DNA from: Chitinimonas viridis
Lineage (GTDB): Bacteria > Pseudomonadota > Gammaproteobacteria > Burkholderiales > Chitinimonadaceae
Assembly (NCBI RefSeq): GCF_030409555.1
Contig: NZ_JAUFPU010000018.1
Coordinates: forward strand, 765,686 to 829,685
Direction: 5' to 3'
DNA: 64,000 nucleotides
Shown: one piece after another, positions 27,081 to 35,311 of the stretch
How positions within the stretch are numbered: position 1 is the stretch's first letter
Layout of the letters: each line of letters starts with the position of its first letter
Translations under genes and position numbers: made by a program
Notes under the pieces: model-generated
Seen by the model: the letters and a program-made list of their open reading frames with translations, nothing else
Databases searched by the model: none
What the model was told of the DNA's origin: nothing

Positions 27081-27965
27081 ATGATGGATTGGCAGCCCTG
27101 GCAATACACCGACTCCAACGGCCTTACCCTGCGCGGCTGGCATACCCCGCCATCGGGCAAGCCTGTGCTGCACTTCCTGCATGGCAATGGCTTCAGCGGC
27201 CGCACCTATGAGCCCATGCTGGCGCTGCTGGCGGTGGATTTCGACCTATGGCTGTGTGATCTGCCCGGCCATGGCCGCAGCGATGCCGGTGATCGCTTTC
27301 TGGGCTGGAACCGCAATGCCAGTCTGGCGCTGGACGCCTTCATGGCGCACCAGTCGCTGTGGGATGCCGGGCTGCCGCGCTACGCCCTGGGCCACAGCTT
27401 TGGCGGCGTGCTGACGGCACTATCGCTGGCAGAGCGGCCCGGCCTGTTCCAGCGTGCCGTGCTGCTGGACCCGGTGATCTTCACCCCCTGGATGAACCGG
27501 CTGCTGCGGGCAGCAGAATCCCTGGGGCTGGCACACCACACCCCGCTGGCCAGGCTGTCGCGCAAGCGCCGCCGGGTCTGGCCCAGTGCCGCTGCGGCGC
27601 AGGCAGCACTCAGCGGCCGTGGCATCTTCCGGGGCTGGACCGAGGCCGCCATGGCCGCCTATGTGGCCCACGCCATGGCCCCAGTTGCCGAGGGTGTCGG
27701 CCTGTGCACACCTGCCAGCCTGGAATCCACCATCTTCGGTTCGGCCCCGCAGCAGCTATGGCCCTCGCTATGTGCCAGCAACACCCCCGTGCGGCTGATC
27801 CACGGCGACCAGACCTACCCCTTCGTGCCGGTCTCGGCCCAGCGCTGGCAACGGCTCAACCCCCAGGTCGAAGTCATGCAGACCCGTGGTGGCCATTGCT
27901 TTATGCAGGAGGACCCGGCACAGGCGGCCGATTTGACGCGCGCCTACCTGCTGGGAAAAAGCTGA
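27081..27965 (+). CDS. Alpha/beta-fold hydrolase
   Basis: 294 residues. The fold is recognisable from the oxyanion region LHFLHGNGFSGRTYEPML, CDLPGHGRSD, the nucleophile elbow GHSFGG with S106, the acid in IHGDQTYPF and the catalytic histidine in RGGHCFMQEDP. The substrate cannot be predicted; esterase or lactonase-like activities are common in this group. It is transcribed divergently from copA. Confidence 0.9.
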   Translation: MMDWQPWQYTDSNGLTLRGWHTPPSGKPVLHFLHGNGFSGRTYEPMLALLAVDFDLWLCDLPGHGRSDAGDRFLGWNRNASLALDAFMAHQSLWDAGLPRYALGHSFGGVLTALSLAERPGLFQRAVLLDPVIFTPWMNRLLRAAESLGLAHHTPLARLSRKRRRVWPSAAAAQAALSGRGIFRGWTEAAMAAYVAHAMAPVAEGVGLCTPASLESTIFGSAPQQLWPSLCASNTPVRLIHGDQTYPFVPVSAQRWQRLNPQVEVMQTRGGHCFMQEDPAQAADLTRAYLLGKS

Positions 27966-28048
27966 AAAACCTGAGGCATGGCCGCTTGTGCCACGGGCAG
28001 GCGGCTTGCTGAGGATGCTGGGCTGATTGCAGACCAGGCTAGAAGCAG

Positions 28049-28546
28049 CTATTCGCCCAGCAACTGCTGGACGCTGGCCAGGGTGCGCAACTGCCTGCGG
28101 ACATGGCACACCACATCCTGTCGGCTCAGGCTATCGCCGCTGCAGATCACCTCATCGGGCGCCACGCCCAACTCGGCACACAGCAGCAGGGCATCGTCGT
28201 CGTAGTTGCTGACGGGCGGCAGGGCGCGGCCCAGGCGGCAGGCCGGCACCGACAGGTTGTCGTCCATCTCGTCGGCCGGCAGCAGGCTGATACCGAAGGA
28301 GGGTTCCTCGGCCTCTATCATGGCCAGCAGGTCATTGGGCGCCAGCGGCTCGCCTATGGCAACGCAGTGCTCGATCAGCACGCCGGCCATGGGTGTCAGC
28401 ACCATATGGGTCTCGCCAGCCACGGCCAACCGCACCAGCGGGGTGTCGGCCGGAATATCGGCGCCTATGGCCACCAGCCATTCGGTCACGACCGTGGGGG
28501 TGCCAAGATCGTCGGGGGCGCAAACCAGATGGGTGGTGGAGAGCAT
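28049..28546 (-). CDS. Lipoyl/biotinyl-like domain protein lacking the modified lysine
   Basis: 165 residues from an internal ATG at 28546. Residues 1-85 follow the lipoyl/biotinyl hammerhead pattern (VTEWLVAIGADIPADTPLVRLAV, then TPMAGVLIEHCVAIGEPLAPNDLLAMIEAE). The lysine expected at the hairpin turn is replaced: the sequence reads VAGETHMVL. The protein therefore probably cannot be lipoylated or biotinylated. The C-terminal half (about residues 110-165) is acidic and unrecognised. It lies downstream of the DAHP synthase gene, beyond a terminator. Confidence 0.7.
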   Translation of the reverse strand: MLSTTHLVCAPDDLGTPTVVTEWLVAIGADIPADTPLVRLAVAGETHMVLTPMAGVLIEHCVAIGEPLAPNDLLAMIEAEEPSFGISLLPADEMDDNLSVPACRLGRALPPVSNYDDDALLLCAELGVAPDEVICSGDSLSRQDVVCHVRRQLRTLASVQQLLGE

Positions 28547-28597
28547 GCTAGCGAACCTATTGGAAACAGGCTCCAAGGCTAGCACGCTGCCGCCCAT

Positions 28598-28623
28598 AAA
28601 AAAACGCCGCTGGGAGCGGCGTT
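28598..28623 (-). terminator. Intrinsic terminator of the DAHP synthase gene
   Basis: A perfect 9-bp stem, AACGCCGCT/AGCGGCGTT with a 3-nt loop, is followed on the minus strand by seven T residues, 25 bp after the aroG stop codon. Confidence 0.92.
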
Positions 28624-28647
28624 CTTGCCTTTGGGCAGGGGCCGGTA

Positions 28648-29706
28648 TCAGCGCTTGTTGCGACGCTCGCTGACGGCAGCGGCCAGCTTCTTCAGCACGG
28701 CCACGCTGTCGTCCCAACCCAGGCAGGCATCGGTAATGCTGCAGCCGTATTTCAACTGCTGGCCTTCCACCAGATCCTGGCGGCCTTCGTTGATGTGGCT
28801 TTCTATCATCACGCCAAACACCGCGTGGTTGCCAGCGGCTATCTGGCCGGCCACATCGTCGGCCACCGTGATCTGCTTGCGGTAATCCTTGCTGCTGTTG
28901 GCATGGCTGAAGTCCACCATGACTTTTTCCGGCAGGCCGGCTGCCGCCAGGTCGTTGACGGCGCCCGCCACATGCTCGGCCGAGTAGTTGGGGGTCTTGC
29001 CGCCGCGCAGGATGACGTGGCAATCCGGGTTGCCGCCAGTGGCGACGATGGCGGAATGGCCGAACTTGGTCACCGACAGGAAATGGTGCGGCACGCTGGC
29101 CGAGCGGATAGCGTCGATGGCGATCTTGAGATTGCCGTCCGTACCGTTCTTGAAGCCCACCGGGCAGCTCAGGCCCGATGCCAGCTCACGGTGAACCTGC
29201 GACTCGGTGGTGCGGGCACCGATGGCGCCCCAGCTGATCAGGTCGGCAAAATACTGCGGCGTGATCATGTCGAGGAATTCGGTGGAGGCTGGCACCCCCA
29301 TGTCGTTCAGATCCAGCAATAGCTTGCGGGCAATGCGCAGGCCGTTGTTGATATCGAAGCTGCCATCCAGGTGCGGGTCGTTGATCAGTCCCTTCCAGCC
29401 TACCGTGGTACGCGGCTTCTCAAAGTAGACACGCATGACGATCAACAGATCGCGCGCCAGTTCCTCGTGTATCGCCAGCAGGCGTCGGCCATAATCGAGC
29501 GCGGCCTCCGGGTCGTGTATCGAGCAGGGGCCCACTACCACCAACAGGCGATCATCCTCGCCAGTCAGGATACGGTGTATGGCCTGGCGGGCCTGGAAGG
29601 TCGTGGTCGTCGCCACCTCGGTCACCGGGTACTTTTCCAGTGCCGCGATGGGCGGGAGCAATTCCTTGATTTCCTTGATGCGTACGTCGTCGGTTTGGAA
29701 CAGCAT
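28648..29706 (-). CDS. aroG: 3-deoxy-7-phosphoheptulonate synthase, class I (AroF/G/H type)
   Basis: 352 residues from ATG 29706; the open frame extends upstream but the family N-terminus matches MLFQTDDVRIKEIKELLPP. It condenses phosphoenolpyruvate with erythrose 4-phosphate, the first step of the shikimate pathway. Hallmarks are VVGPCSIHDPEAALDYG, MRVYFEKPRTTVGWKGLI, GARTTESQVHRELASGLS, ILRGG and MVDFSHANSSKD. The length matches E. coli AroG (350 residues), and all metal and substrate residues seen in these motifs are kept. Confidence 0.95.
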   Translation of the reverse strand: MLFQTDDVRIKEIKELLPPIAALEKYPVTEVATTTTFQARQAIHRILTGEDDRLLVVVGPCSIHDPEAALDYGRRLLAIHEELARDLLIVMRVYFEKPRTTVGWKGLINDPHLDGSFDINNGLRIARKLLLDLNDMGVPASTEFLDMITPQYFADLISWGAIGARTTESQVHRELASGLSCPVGFKNGTDGNLKIAIDAIRSASVPHHFLSVTKFGHSAIVATGGNPDCHVILRGGKTPNYSAEHVAGAVNDLAAAGLPEKVMVDFSHANSSKDYRKQITVADDVAGQIAAGNHAVFGVMIESHINEGRQDLVEGQQLKYGCSITDACLGWDDSVAVLKKLAAAVSERRNKR

Positions 29707-29821
29707 GGCGGGCGCTTGCGGTTGGATTCGGGGACTGCCTAGGTTATCGACAGCCCTGCTGCGGCGCAAATAACTTTGTTCGATGGCCACGATAGCGGCC
29801 ACGCATATACGGGAGCCGACC

Positions 29822-30049
29822 TTGAAGATCCATCGACCTTGCTTGAGCAGGCTACTTGCATGGCTGCTGGCTGGCGTGGCCTTGCTGGCCGGCTACAGCC
29901 TGATCGGCACCCTGTGGCGCTGGTGGCAGTACGGTGGTGACGGCCGCCCCGAGATAGCCTGGCGCCTGACCCTGCAGGCTGGCCTATTACTGCTTGCCTC
30001 GCTGGCCCTGTATGCGATGCGCCGGACTGCAGTGCGCAAGCTGAGCTAA
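29822..30049 (+). CDS. Small membrane protein, unknown function
   Basis: About 75 residues from TTG 29822, which has GGGAG six bases upstream; an alternative ATG at 29783 lacks a binding site. Two hydrophobic segments (LLAWLLAGVALLAGYSLIG and LTLQAGLLLLASLALYAM) predict a two-helix inner-membrane protein with short basic ends. It is divergent from aroG. Its stop codon touches the left end of a family A palindromic element. Confidence 0.55.
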   Translation: MKIHRPCLSRLLAWLLAGVALLAGYSLIGTLWRWWQYGGDGRPEIAWRLTLQAGLLLLASLALYAMRRTAVRKLS

Positions 30050-30160
30050 GAGCGGCTACCAAAACCCAGCGTGGCGTTTCTGGCTAGGCGTGCGAGCGAC
30101 GGCAGTAGTAGGTACGGCAAGCTCGCACAACAACGCCAGAAGGGTTTTGTTAGCCGCTCT
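30049..30160. mobile_element. Palindromic MITE-like element, family A, copy 2
   Basis: 112 bp bounded by AGAGCGGCTACCAAAACCC and GGGTTTTGTTAGCCGCTCT (one mismatch). It has the same orientation as the copies at 21664 and 59811. The interior is CTGGCTAGGCGTGCGAGC ... GTACGGCAAGCTCGCAC, itself an inverted repeat, so transcripts would fold into a long hairpin. Confidence 0.85.
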
Positions 30161-30194
30161 AAAAAACAAAACCGCCGGTTTCAAGCGGCGGTTT
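30161..30194 (-). terminator. Intrinsic terminator of dksA
   Basis: AAACCGCCG (30169-30177) and CGGCGGTTT (30186-30194) form a 9-bp stem followed on the minus strand by TTTTGTTTTTT, 20 bp after the dksA stop codon. It directly abuts the family A element. Confidence 0.9.
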
Positions 30195-30214
30195 CGTCTT
30201 GGGCTGTTGCGGGC

Positions 30215-30628
30215 TCAGTCGGCGTATTGCTTCTTGAGCCGTTCACGCCGCTCCTGCGCCTCTACCGTCAGCGAAGCGGTAGGACGGGCCAGCAGACGGG
30301 CCAGGCCTATCGGTTCGCCGGTATCGTCACAGTAGCCGTAATCGCCATCGTCTATCTTCTTGACGGTGGATTCGATTTTCATCAGCAGCTTGCGCTCACG
30401 GTCACGCGTACGCAGCTCCAGCGCATATTCCTCTTCGAGGGTAGCGCGGTCAGCCGGATCAGGTGTCGCTTCCTGCTCTTGCAGGTGCTGGCTGGTGGCA
30501 GTGGCATTGGCGAGCAACTCGGCCTTCATATCGAGCAGGCGTTGACGGAAGAACGCGAGGTGATCCTCGTTCATATAATCGTCGCCCTGCCAGTTGAGGA
30601 TATCTTCCTCGGTCAGTTTCTTGGCCAT
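30215..30628 (-). CDS. dksA: RNA polymerase-binding transcription factor DksA (cysteine-poor type)
   Basis: 137 residues. DksA enters the RNA polymerase secondary channel and with ppGpp represses rRNA and activates amino-acid promoters. The coiled-coil tip DPADRATLEEEYALELRTRD keeps the acidic pair and Ala expected of active DksA. The C-terminal zinc-finger region reads YCDDTGEP and ASLTVEAQERRE: only one of the four cysteines of E. coli DksA remains, so zinc is probably not bound. This cysteine-poor form is common among betaproteobacteria and some alphaproteobacteria. Confidence 0.93.
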   Translation of the reverse strand: MAKKLTEEDILNWQGDDYMNEDHLAFFRQRLLDMKAELLANATATSQHLQEQEATPDPADRATLEEEYALELRTRDRERKLLMKIESTVKKIDDGDYGYCDDTGEPIGLARLLARPTASLTVEAQERRERLKKQYAD

Positions 30629-30800
30629 GGTGGTGCTTCTCCACGCTGGTTGACGGACACACCGCCCAGGTTAGGCGGCGATGCTCCAAAGTTGCGGGGC
30701 GCGAGCTTAACGGTGTGTCAGGCGCCTTGCAACCATCATCATCGGAACAGGACCGTGAATATTGCGGCTAAACAGGCCACGATGCTGTCCCTGTAAAGAC

Positions 30801-30826
30801 ACAAAGCCGACCAGGGCCGGCTTTGT
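30801..30826 (-). terminator. Possible terminator of the cytochrome c gene
   Basis: ACAAAGCCG and CGGCTTTGT form a 9-bp stem with an 8-nt loop, directly after the cytochrome stop codon. The following minus-strand sequence GTCTTTACAG is only weakly T-rich. Confidence 0.5.
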
Positions 30827-30830
30827 TACC

Positions 30831-31136
30831 TTATTTCTGGCTCAACACCCACTTCACGATCACCTTCAGATCGGCGTCGGCGATCTGTTGCGGCGGCATC
30901 GGTATCTGCCCCCACACGCCTACGCCACCCTTCTTGATCTTGGCGATCAGCTTGGCTTCGGCAGCCTTGTCACCACGGTACTTGGCAGCCACATCCTTGT
31001 AGGAGGGGCCTACGACCTTGGTGGCTACCTGGTGGCAGGCCATGCAGTTGTTCTTGGCGGCAATGGCGGCGCCATCGGGAGCAGCCTGGGCGGCCAGGGC
31101 AGTGCCGGCCACGAGGGCGGCGAGCAGCAGTTTCAT
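30831..31136 (-). CDS. Class I c-type cytochrome (c551/c552 type)
   Basis: 101 residues from ATG 31136 (AGGAG spaced 7 bp). A Sec signal peptide ends near AQAA. Haem is attached at CMACH (residues 31-35); the distal methionine ligand is in GQIPMPPQQI. Size and motifs fit a soluble periplasmic electron carrier that donates to terminal oxidases or nitrite reductases. A possible FNR-type box lies about 130 bp upstream. Confidence 0.93.
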   Translation of the reverse strand: MKLLLAALVAGTALAAQAAPDGAAIAAKNNCMACHQVATKVVGPSYKDVAAKYRGDKAAEAKLIAKIKKGGVGVWGQIPMPPQQIADADLKVIVKWVLSQK

Positions 31137-31139
31137 CAA

Positions 31140-31594
31140 TGTCTCCTGACGAGGTGTTCGTCCTGCAATACGGTATGACAGCTATCCAGGCCCGCTGTTT
31201 CCAGGGCGACCTGTTGTTTTTGGTCTGACTTGGTCAATGATCTTAGCCCCCTGCGCAACACGATGCAATTGAGGCAGATCAAGGAGGCCAGCCAGCGTTG
31301 CGGCAGACCCGACCGATAACCGATGGCACCCAGCCATGACCTGCGTTCATCACAAGCTCGGCAACGAGCGACAGCGAGGCTCCCTTGCGGAGGCGAGGGC
31401 GGGGGGTGTGGACTCAATCAAGGGGAGAGCCCGCTGGTTCAGGCTGCAAATAAGGCTTAGCGCCAGGGCTACCCTGGCGCCTGCACTGCCCGTCATCACC
31501 CAGCCATGACCTGCGTTCATCACAGGCTCTCAGGACAGTGGAATATGCTGTGCTACACTGCCGCGCAGCTTGACCGGCCAGTAAACTATTCCCG
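31140..31594. repeat. 455-bp non-coding region with a 170-bp-spaced direct repeat
   Basis: A 28-bp sequence starting CACCCAGCCATGACC is present at 31327-31354 and again at 31497-31524, exactly 170 bp apart, and the similarity continues for five bases with one mismatch. Between them lies the palindrome GCGCCAGGGCTACCCTGGCGC (31460-31480) interrupted by one central base. No gene was identified in this region between the divergent cytochrome c and TonB-like genes. Confidence 0.7.
31269..31282 (-). promoter_or_regulatory. Candidate FNR/ANR box upstream of the cytochrome c gene
   Basis: TTGAGGCAGATCAA matches the FNR consensus TTGAT-N4-ATCAA at nine of ten fixed positions. It lies 133 bp before the cytochrome start codon. 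No matching -10 element was established. Confidence 0.35.
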
Positions 31595-32518
31595 ATGCAT
31601 GTTGATACCCTGAATCCTGACCAGCCCAATAACCGACTGTTCTCCATGACAGTGGGGTTCTCCCTGCTGGCCCATGTTGTTGTAATCGGCCTGGTCCATT
31701 TCACCCCGCCCGATCCGCGTACGCTGTTCAACCGCGCGCCGCTGGAGATCGTGCTGGTCAATGCACGCTCCAAAAATGCACCGGCCAAGGCCGATGTGCT
31801 GGCGCAGGCCAACCTGGATGGCGGCGGCAATACTGATGAGGCCAATCGCCGCATCAAGACGCCCTTGCCGGCCCAGCAGGTGCTGCAGCCCAGCAATGAG
31901 CTGGTGCATGCCACCCGCCAGCAGCAGGAGCAGGAAGAACGCCTGCGCAAATTGCTGGCGCAGGCCCAGATGGCACATAGTCTGAGCGCCGAGGCGGTAT
32001 TGCGCCCCAGCCCGGTGCCGTCCACCAGCAAGCAGGAAACCGAGGCACTGAACAAGCAGGCCAGCGAGATCGCCCGCCGCGAAGGCGAGATTGCCCGCGA
32101 GATCGCCGCCTACCAGTCGCGCCCCCGCATGGCCTACGTGGCCGGCCGCTCCAAGGCGGTGGCCGAGGCCCGTTACGTGGATGACTGGCGTACGGTGGTG
32201 GAACGGGTGGGCAACGAGAACTTCCCCACCAGTGCCGGGGGTAAGCGCCTGTACGGCCGCCTGTTGGTCACGGTGGAGATCAACCGCGACGGCAGCCTGC
32301 GCAATGTCACCTTCGACAACTGCCGCACCTGCAACAATGATCCGGCACTGCAGAAAGCCGCTGCCCGCATCCTGGCCCGTTCTGCTCCGTTCCCAGGCTT
32401 GCCGCGCGGCATACTGGATCGCCAGGGCGCGCCTGCCGACATTCTGTCCATCACCCGCTCGTGGACCTTCTCACGCGGTGATAACGCCATGACGGCCGAG
32501 GAACCTACCGGGGGGTAG
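31595..32518 (+). CDS. TonB-family energy transducer-like protein
   Basis: 307 residues with one N-terminal membrane anchor (about residues 17-36, FSMTVGFSLLAHVVVIGLVH), a long Gln/Glu-rich periplasmic helix-forming region and a C-terminal TonB domain (YGRLLVTVEINRDGSLRNVTF, then LQKAAARILARSAPFPGLP). It probably couples the inner-membrane proton motive force to an outer-membrane receptor. No exbB/exbD pair is adjacent. The spacer lacks the usual Pro-Lys repeats, and a DNCRTCNND segment adds two cysteines inside the C-terminal domain. Confidence 0.85.
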   Translation: MHVDTLNPDQPNNRLFSMTVGFSLLAHVVVIGLVHFTPPDPRTLFNRAPLEIVLVNARSKNAPAKADVLAQANLDGGGNTDEANRRIKTPLPAQQVLQPSNELVHATRQQQEQEERLRKLLAQAQMAHSLSAEAVLRPSPVPSTSKQETEALNKQASEIARREGEIAREIAAYQSRPRMAYVAGRSKAVAEARYVDDWRTVVERVGNENFPTSAGGKRLYGRLLVTVEINRDGSLRNVTFDNCRTCNNDPALQKAAARILARSAPFPGLPRGILDRQGAPADILSITRSWTFSRGDNAMTAEEPTGG

Positions 32519-32534
32519 GCCGCCCGACGTGCGT

Positions 32535-33911
32535 TCAGCGCGGCGGCAAGTCGCGCTGGGCGCCGGCCTTGAGGAATTCAGAGGTGGCATCCACCAGTCT
32601 GCGTGCCTGTTCGACGGCACGCTTCAGATGCGGCAACGCACGCTCGGCGTCAGCCGGATTGCGTTCCAATATCTGCACAATCTGGCGTAGTTGATCCAGC
32701 GAGGGCATCAGTCCGGCGCTGACATTCTCCAGCAGCTTTTCCTTCAGCAGCTTGTCGCTCTCCAGCTCTTCTTTTTCACGCTTGAAGCGTTGCTCCTTGA
32801 GCTTCCACGGTGCAATGTCCTGGGCGATCAGGCTGTAACCCTTGAGGGCGCCGCCCTGCTTGTGCGCCAGCATGGTCAGCATCACCGGCAGGTTGCGACC
32901 GTCACGGCTCACCAAGGCCATCTCGCCGCGCCAGGCGCCATCCTTGGTCGCCAGCGGCAGACAGGTGTGCAGGAAGTGCGGCTGTGCCCAGGGCGGCAGC
33001 AGGTCGGTCATGAACAGCCCGTGCAGCCCCTCATTACCGATGCCCAGCCATTCACGGCCGGCGGCATTGAGATTCTGCAGCTGCCCGGCCGGGTCGGCCC
33101 AGGCAATCACCTCGCGGCTGCGCTCCACCACCTCGCTGGCCAGAGTGTGGCGCTCCCGCTCGCGATGCCGGTGATCGGTATCGCGCATGATGGTCAGCAG
33201 GCAGTCACGCCCGGCGTGGCGCAGGCTGGTGGTCATGGCCTCCACCCAGCAGGCTGGCCCCTCGCGCGGGGCCAGCAGCCAGTCGTAGCGCTGTGGCCTG
33301 CCATGGCGGACGGCATCCAGATAGGCGGCCTCGGCGCGGGCGTCGTAGCCCTCGGTGGTGGCCGAGAAGTCCACCAGCCTCTGCCGTAGCAGCTCTCCCC
33401 GGCTGCAACGCAATATGGCCAGGGTGGCGGCATTGGCATCGAGTATGTCCAGGGTCTGTGCGTCGCGCACCAGCAAGGGGTCGCCGGCCGCCACGAAAAC
33501 TGCATTGCCTATCTCGTGCGGCACCGCCTGCAGCACCGCAGGCGGCTTGCAGGGTGTGACCAGGCAGTCGATGCGCACCGGCACGCCTGCCTCGTTGGTG
33601 GCTACCCTGCAACGGTGCAGTACCCAGCAGGTATCGCCATCACTGGCCATCAGACGGTAGGTGAACTCGACTTCATTGCTGCCGCTCTCGCGCAGCTTGT
33701 CCATGCCCAGCCACACTGCCGGCTGGTCTTCGGGGTGGATGGCTTCCAACCAGAAATTGGGGTGCTGGGCCAGCAGGTTAACCTGCTCGCCGTATAGATC
33801 GGTGGCCGACTGCGACAGGTACAGCAGGGCATCGCGGCTCAGCGTCATGGCAAAGGCCACCACCTTCAAACCAGACAGGATCGCCCCCCCCTGCTTGTAG
33901 CCATCTATCAT
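32535..33911 (-). CDS. Multi-PAS sensor protein without an output domain
   Basis: 458 residues from ATG 33911 (GGAAG just upstream); a longer frame to 34019 would run into the ruvC promoter. At least three PAS-like segments are visible: [17 protein letters not shown] with [30 protein letters not shown], and [23 protein letters not shown]. The last is followed by a PAC-like end and a C-terminal coiled coil. There is no GGDEF, EAL, histidine kinase or helix-turn-helix region. It may work as a signalling adaptor. It converges with the TonB-like gene and is divergent from ruvC. Confidence 0.8.
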   Translation of the reverse strand: MIDGYKQGGAILSGLKVVAFAMTLSRDALLYLSQSATDLYGEQVNLLAQHPNFWLEAIHPEDQPAVWLGMDKLRESGSNEVEFTYRLMASDGDTCWVLHRCRVATNEAGVPVRIDCLVTPCKPPAVLQAVPHEIGNAVFVAAGDPLLVRDAQTLDILDANAATLAILRCSRGELLRQRLVDFSATTEGYDARAEAAYLDAVRHGRPQRYDWLLAPREGPACWVEAMTTSLRHAGRDCLLTIMRDTDHRHRERERHTLASEVVERSREVIAWADPAGQLQNLNAAGREWLGIGNEGLHGLFMTDLLPPWAQPHFLHTCLPLATKDGAWRGEMALVSRDGRNLPVMLTMLAHKQGGALKGYSLIAQDIAPWKLKEQRFKREKEELESDKLLKEKLLENVSAGLMPSLDQLRQIVQILERNPADAERALPHLKRAVEQARRLVDATSEFLKAGAQRDLPPR

Positions 33912-33994
33912 GGCTTCCGCATTCAGGCTGGGGTTGCTGGGAAAGTATTTCCGAACGAGCACGATATCAAACCGAATTTGTGGGGGGCGGACGA

Positions 33995-34000
33995 TATAAT
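33995..34000 (+). promoter_or_regulatory. -10 hexamer of the ruvC promoter
   Basis: A perfect TATAAT lies 36 bp before the proposed ruvC start; transcription would begin near 34007. The upstream -35 region is poor. If used, it places the only upstream GTG (33980) outside the transcript. Confidence 0.5.
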
Positions 34001-34036
34001 TGCCAGCATAGCACTGCAACCTGCAAGGGCACTCCC

Positions 34037-34555
34037 ATCCGTATACTTGGCATAGATCCCGGACTGCGTACCACCGGCTTTGGCGTCATCGACGCTGTGG
34101 GCCAGACACGCGTCTACGTGGCCAGCGGCTGCATACGCAGCGGCGAGGGCAGCCTGCCGGCACGGCTCAAGGTACTGCTGGAAGGCATCAGCGAGGTCTG
34201 CCAGCGCTATCAGCCGCAACAATCCGCCATTGAGCAGGTGTTCGTCAATGTGAATCCTCAATCCACCCTGCTGCTGGGGCAGGCCCGTGGCGCCGCCATC
34301 TCGGCCCTGGTACTGGCCAACCTGCCGGTGGCAGAGTACACCGCCCTGCAGGTAAAGCAGGCCGTGGTCGGCAACGGCCATGCCGCCAAGGAGCAGGTTA
34401 GCCATATGGTGCAACGGCTGCTCAGCCTCAGCGGGGAACCCCAGTCGGATGCCGCCGACGCCCTGGCCTGCGCCCTGGCGCACGCCAACCACGCCACCGG
34501 CGGCCTCGCCAATATCGGCATGAAGTCGCGGCGTGGCCGCTGGGTCAGTATCTGA
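34037..34555 (+). CDS. ruvC: Holliday junction endonuclease RuvC, probable ATC start
   Basis: RuvC dimers cleave Holliday junctions loaded by RuvAB. The conserved core [17 protein letters not shown] supplies the first catalytic aspartate; [22 protein letters not shown] and [15 protein letters not shown] carry the others. No ATG, GTG or TTG lies near the family N-terminus: the nearest is GTG 33980, 19 codons upstream. ATC 34037 has AAGGG spaced 7 bp before it and yields 172 residues, matching the E. coli length (173), so a rare non-AUG start is proposed. ruvA follows 58 bp later. Confidence 0.9.
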   Translation: MRILGIDPGLRTTGFGVIDAVGQTRVYVASGCIRSGEGSLPARLKVLLEGISEVCQRYQPQQSAIEQVFVNVNPQSTLLLGQARGAAISALVLANLPVAEYTALQVKQAVVGNGHAAKEQVSHMVQRLLSLSGEPQSDAADALACALAHANHATGGLANIGMKSRRGRWVSI

Positions 34556-34613
34556 CGCCCTACCCTGATGACTCGCGGCCCCATCCCGCACCAACCCCAC
34601 GGAAAGCCCCAGC

Positions 34614-35207
34614 ATGATAGGCAAACTCACCGGCAAGCTATTGGAAAAACACCCCCCGCAAGTGCTGCTGGATGTCGGCGGCGTGGGTTACGAGGTGGAT
34701 GTGCCCATGTCCACTCTCTATGTCTTGCCGCATGCAGGCGAAACCGCCTCGCTCTACACCCATTTCGTGGTGCGCGAGGATGCCCAGCTGCTGTTCGGCT
34801 TTGCCAGCCGGGCCGAGCGCGAGACTTTCCGGCAGTTGATCAAGGTCAGTGGCATCGGCCCCAAGATTGCCCTGGCCGTGCTCTCGGGCATGACAGCAGA
34901 CGAGCTGGCCGCCACGGTGGAACGCGAGGATGCCGGCCGCCTGGCCAAGGTGCCCGGCATAGGCAAGAAGACAGCCGAGCGGCTGGTACTGGAACTGCGC
35001 GGCAAGCTGGCCGGCACCACGGCGCTGCAGGCGCACGCCAGCGGCCTGTTTGCACCGCCTGCCAGCACCCGCGATGATGTGGTGAATGCCCTGCTGGCGC
35101 TGGGATACAACGAGAAAGAGGCCAATACCGCCATCAAGGCGCTGCCCGAAGATGTCAGCGTCAACGATGGCATACGACAGGCGCTGAAGTCGCTGGCCAA
35201 GGTCTGA
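34614..35207 (+). CDS. ruvA: Holliday junction helicase subunit RuvA
   Basis: 197 residues. RuvA tetramers bind four-way junctions and recruit the RuvB motor. The N-terminal OB domain begins [20 protein letters not shown]; the two helix-hairpin-helix motifs are seen in [16 protein letters not shown] and [17 protein letters not shown]. The flexible C-terminal domain III that contacts RuvB is present ([18 protein letters not shown]). GGAAAG precedes the start. Confidence 0.96.
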   Translation: MIGKLTGKLLEKHPPQVLLDVGGVGYEVDVPMSTLYVLPHAGETASLYTHFVVREDAQLLFGFASRAERETFRQLIKVSGIGPKIALAVLSGMTADELAATVEREDAGRLAKVPGIGKKTAERLVLELRGKLAGTTALQAHASGLFAPPASTRDDVVNALLALGYNEKEANTAIKALPEDVSVNDGIRQALKSLAKV

Positions 35208-35311
35208 CGCGGTAGACGGTAAATATGCCGATTGCCCCCGCCGGGGATTATCCCGCCAGGCCAGTTAGTGTACGATCGTTCTCTATTACCATGGAATAAA
35301 GTACGGCGACC

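Noticed and set aside
28547..29023. N-terminal extension of the lipoyl-like frame
   Set aside because: The frame upstream of ATG 28546 runs antiparallel-frame through the aroG coding sequence and across its terminator, and has shadow-like composition.
33980..34036. GTG 33980 as the ruvC start
   Set aside because: It adds 19 residues without homology, lacks a ribosome binding site and lies upstream of the TATAAT that probably drives the gene.
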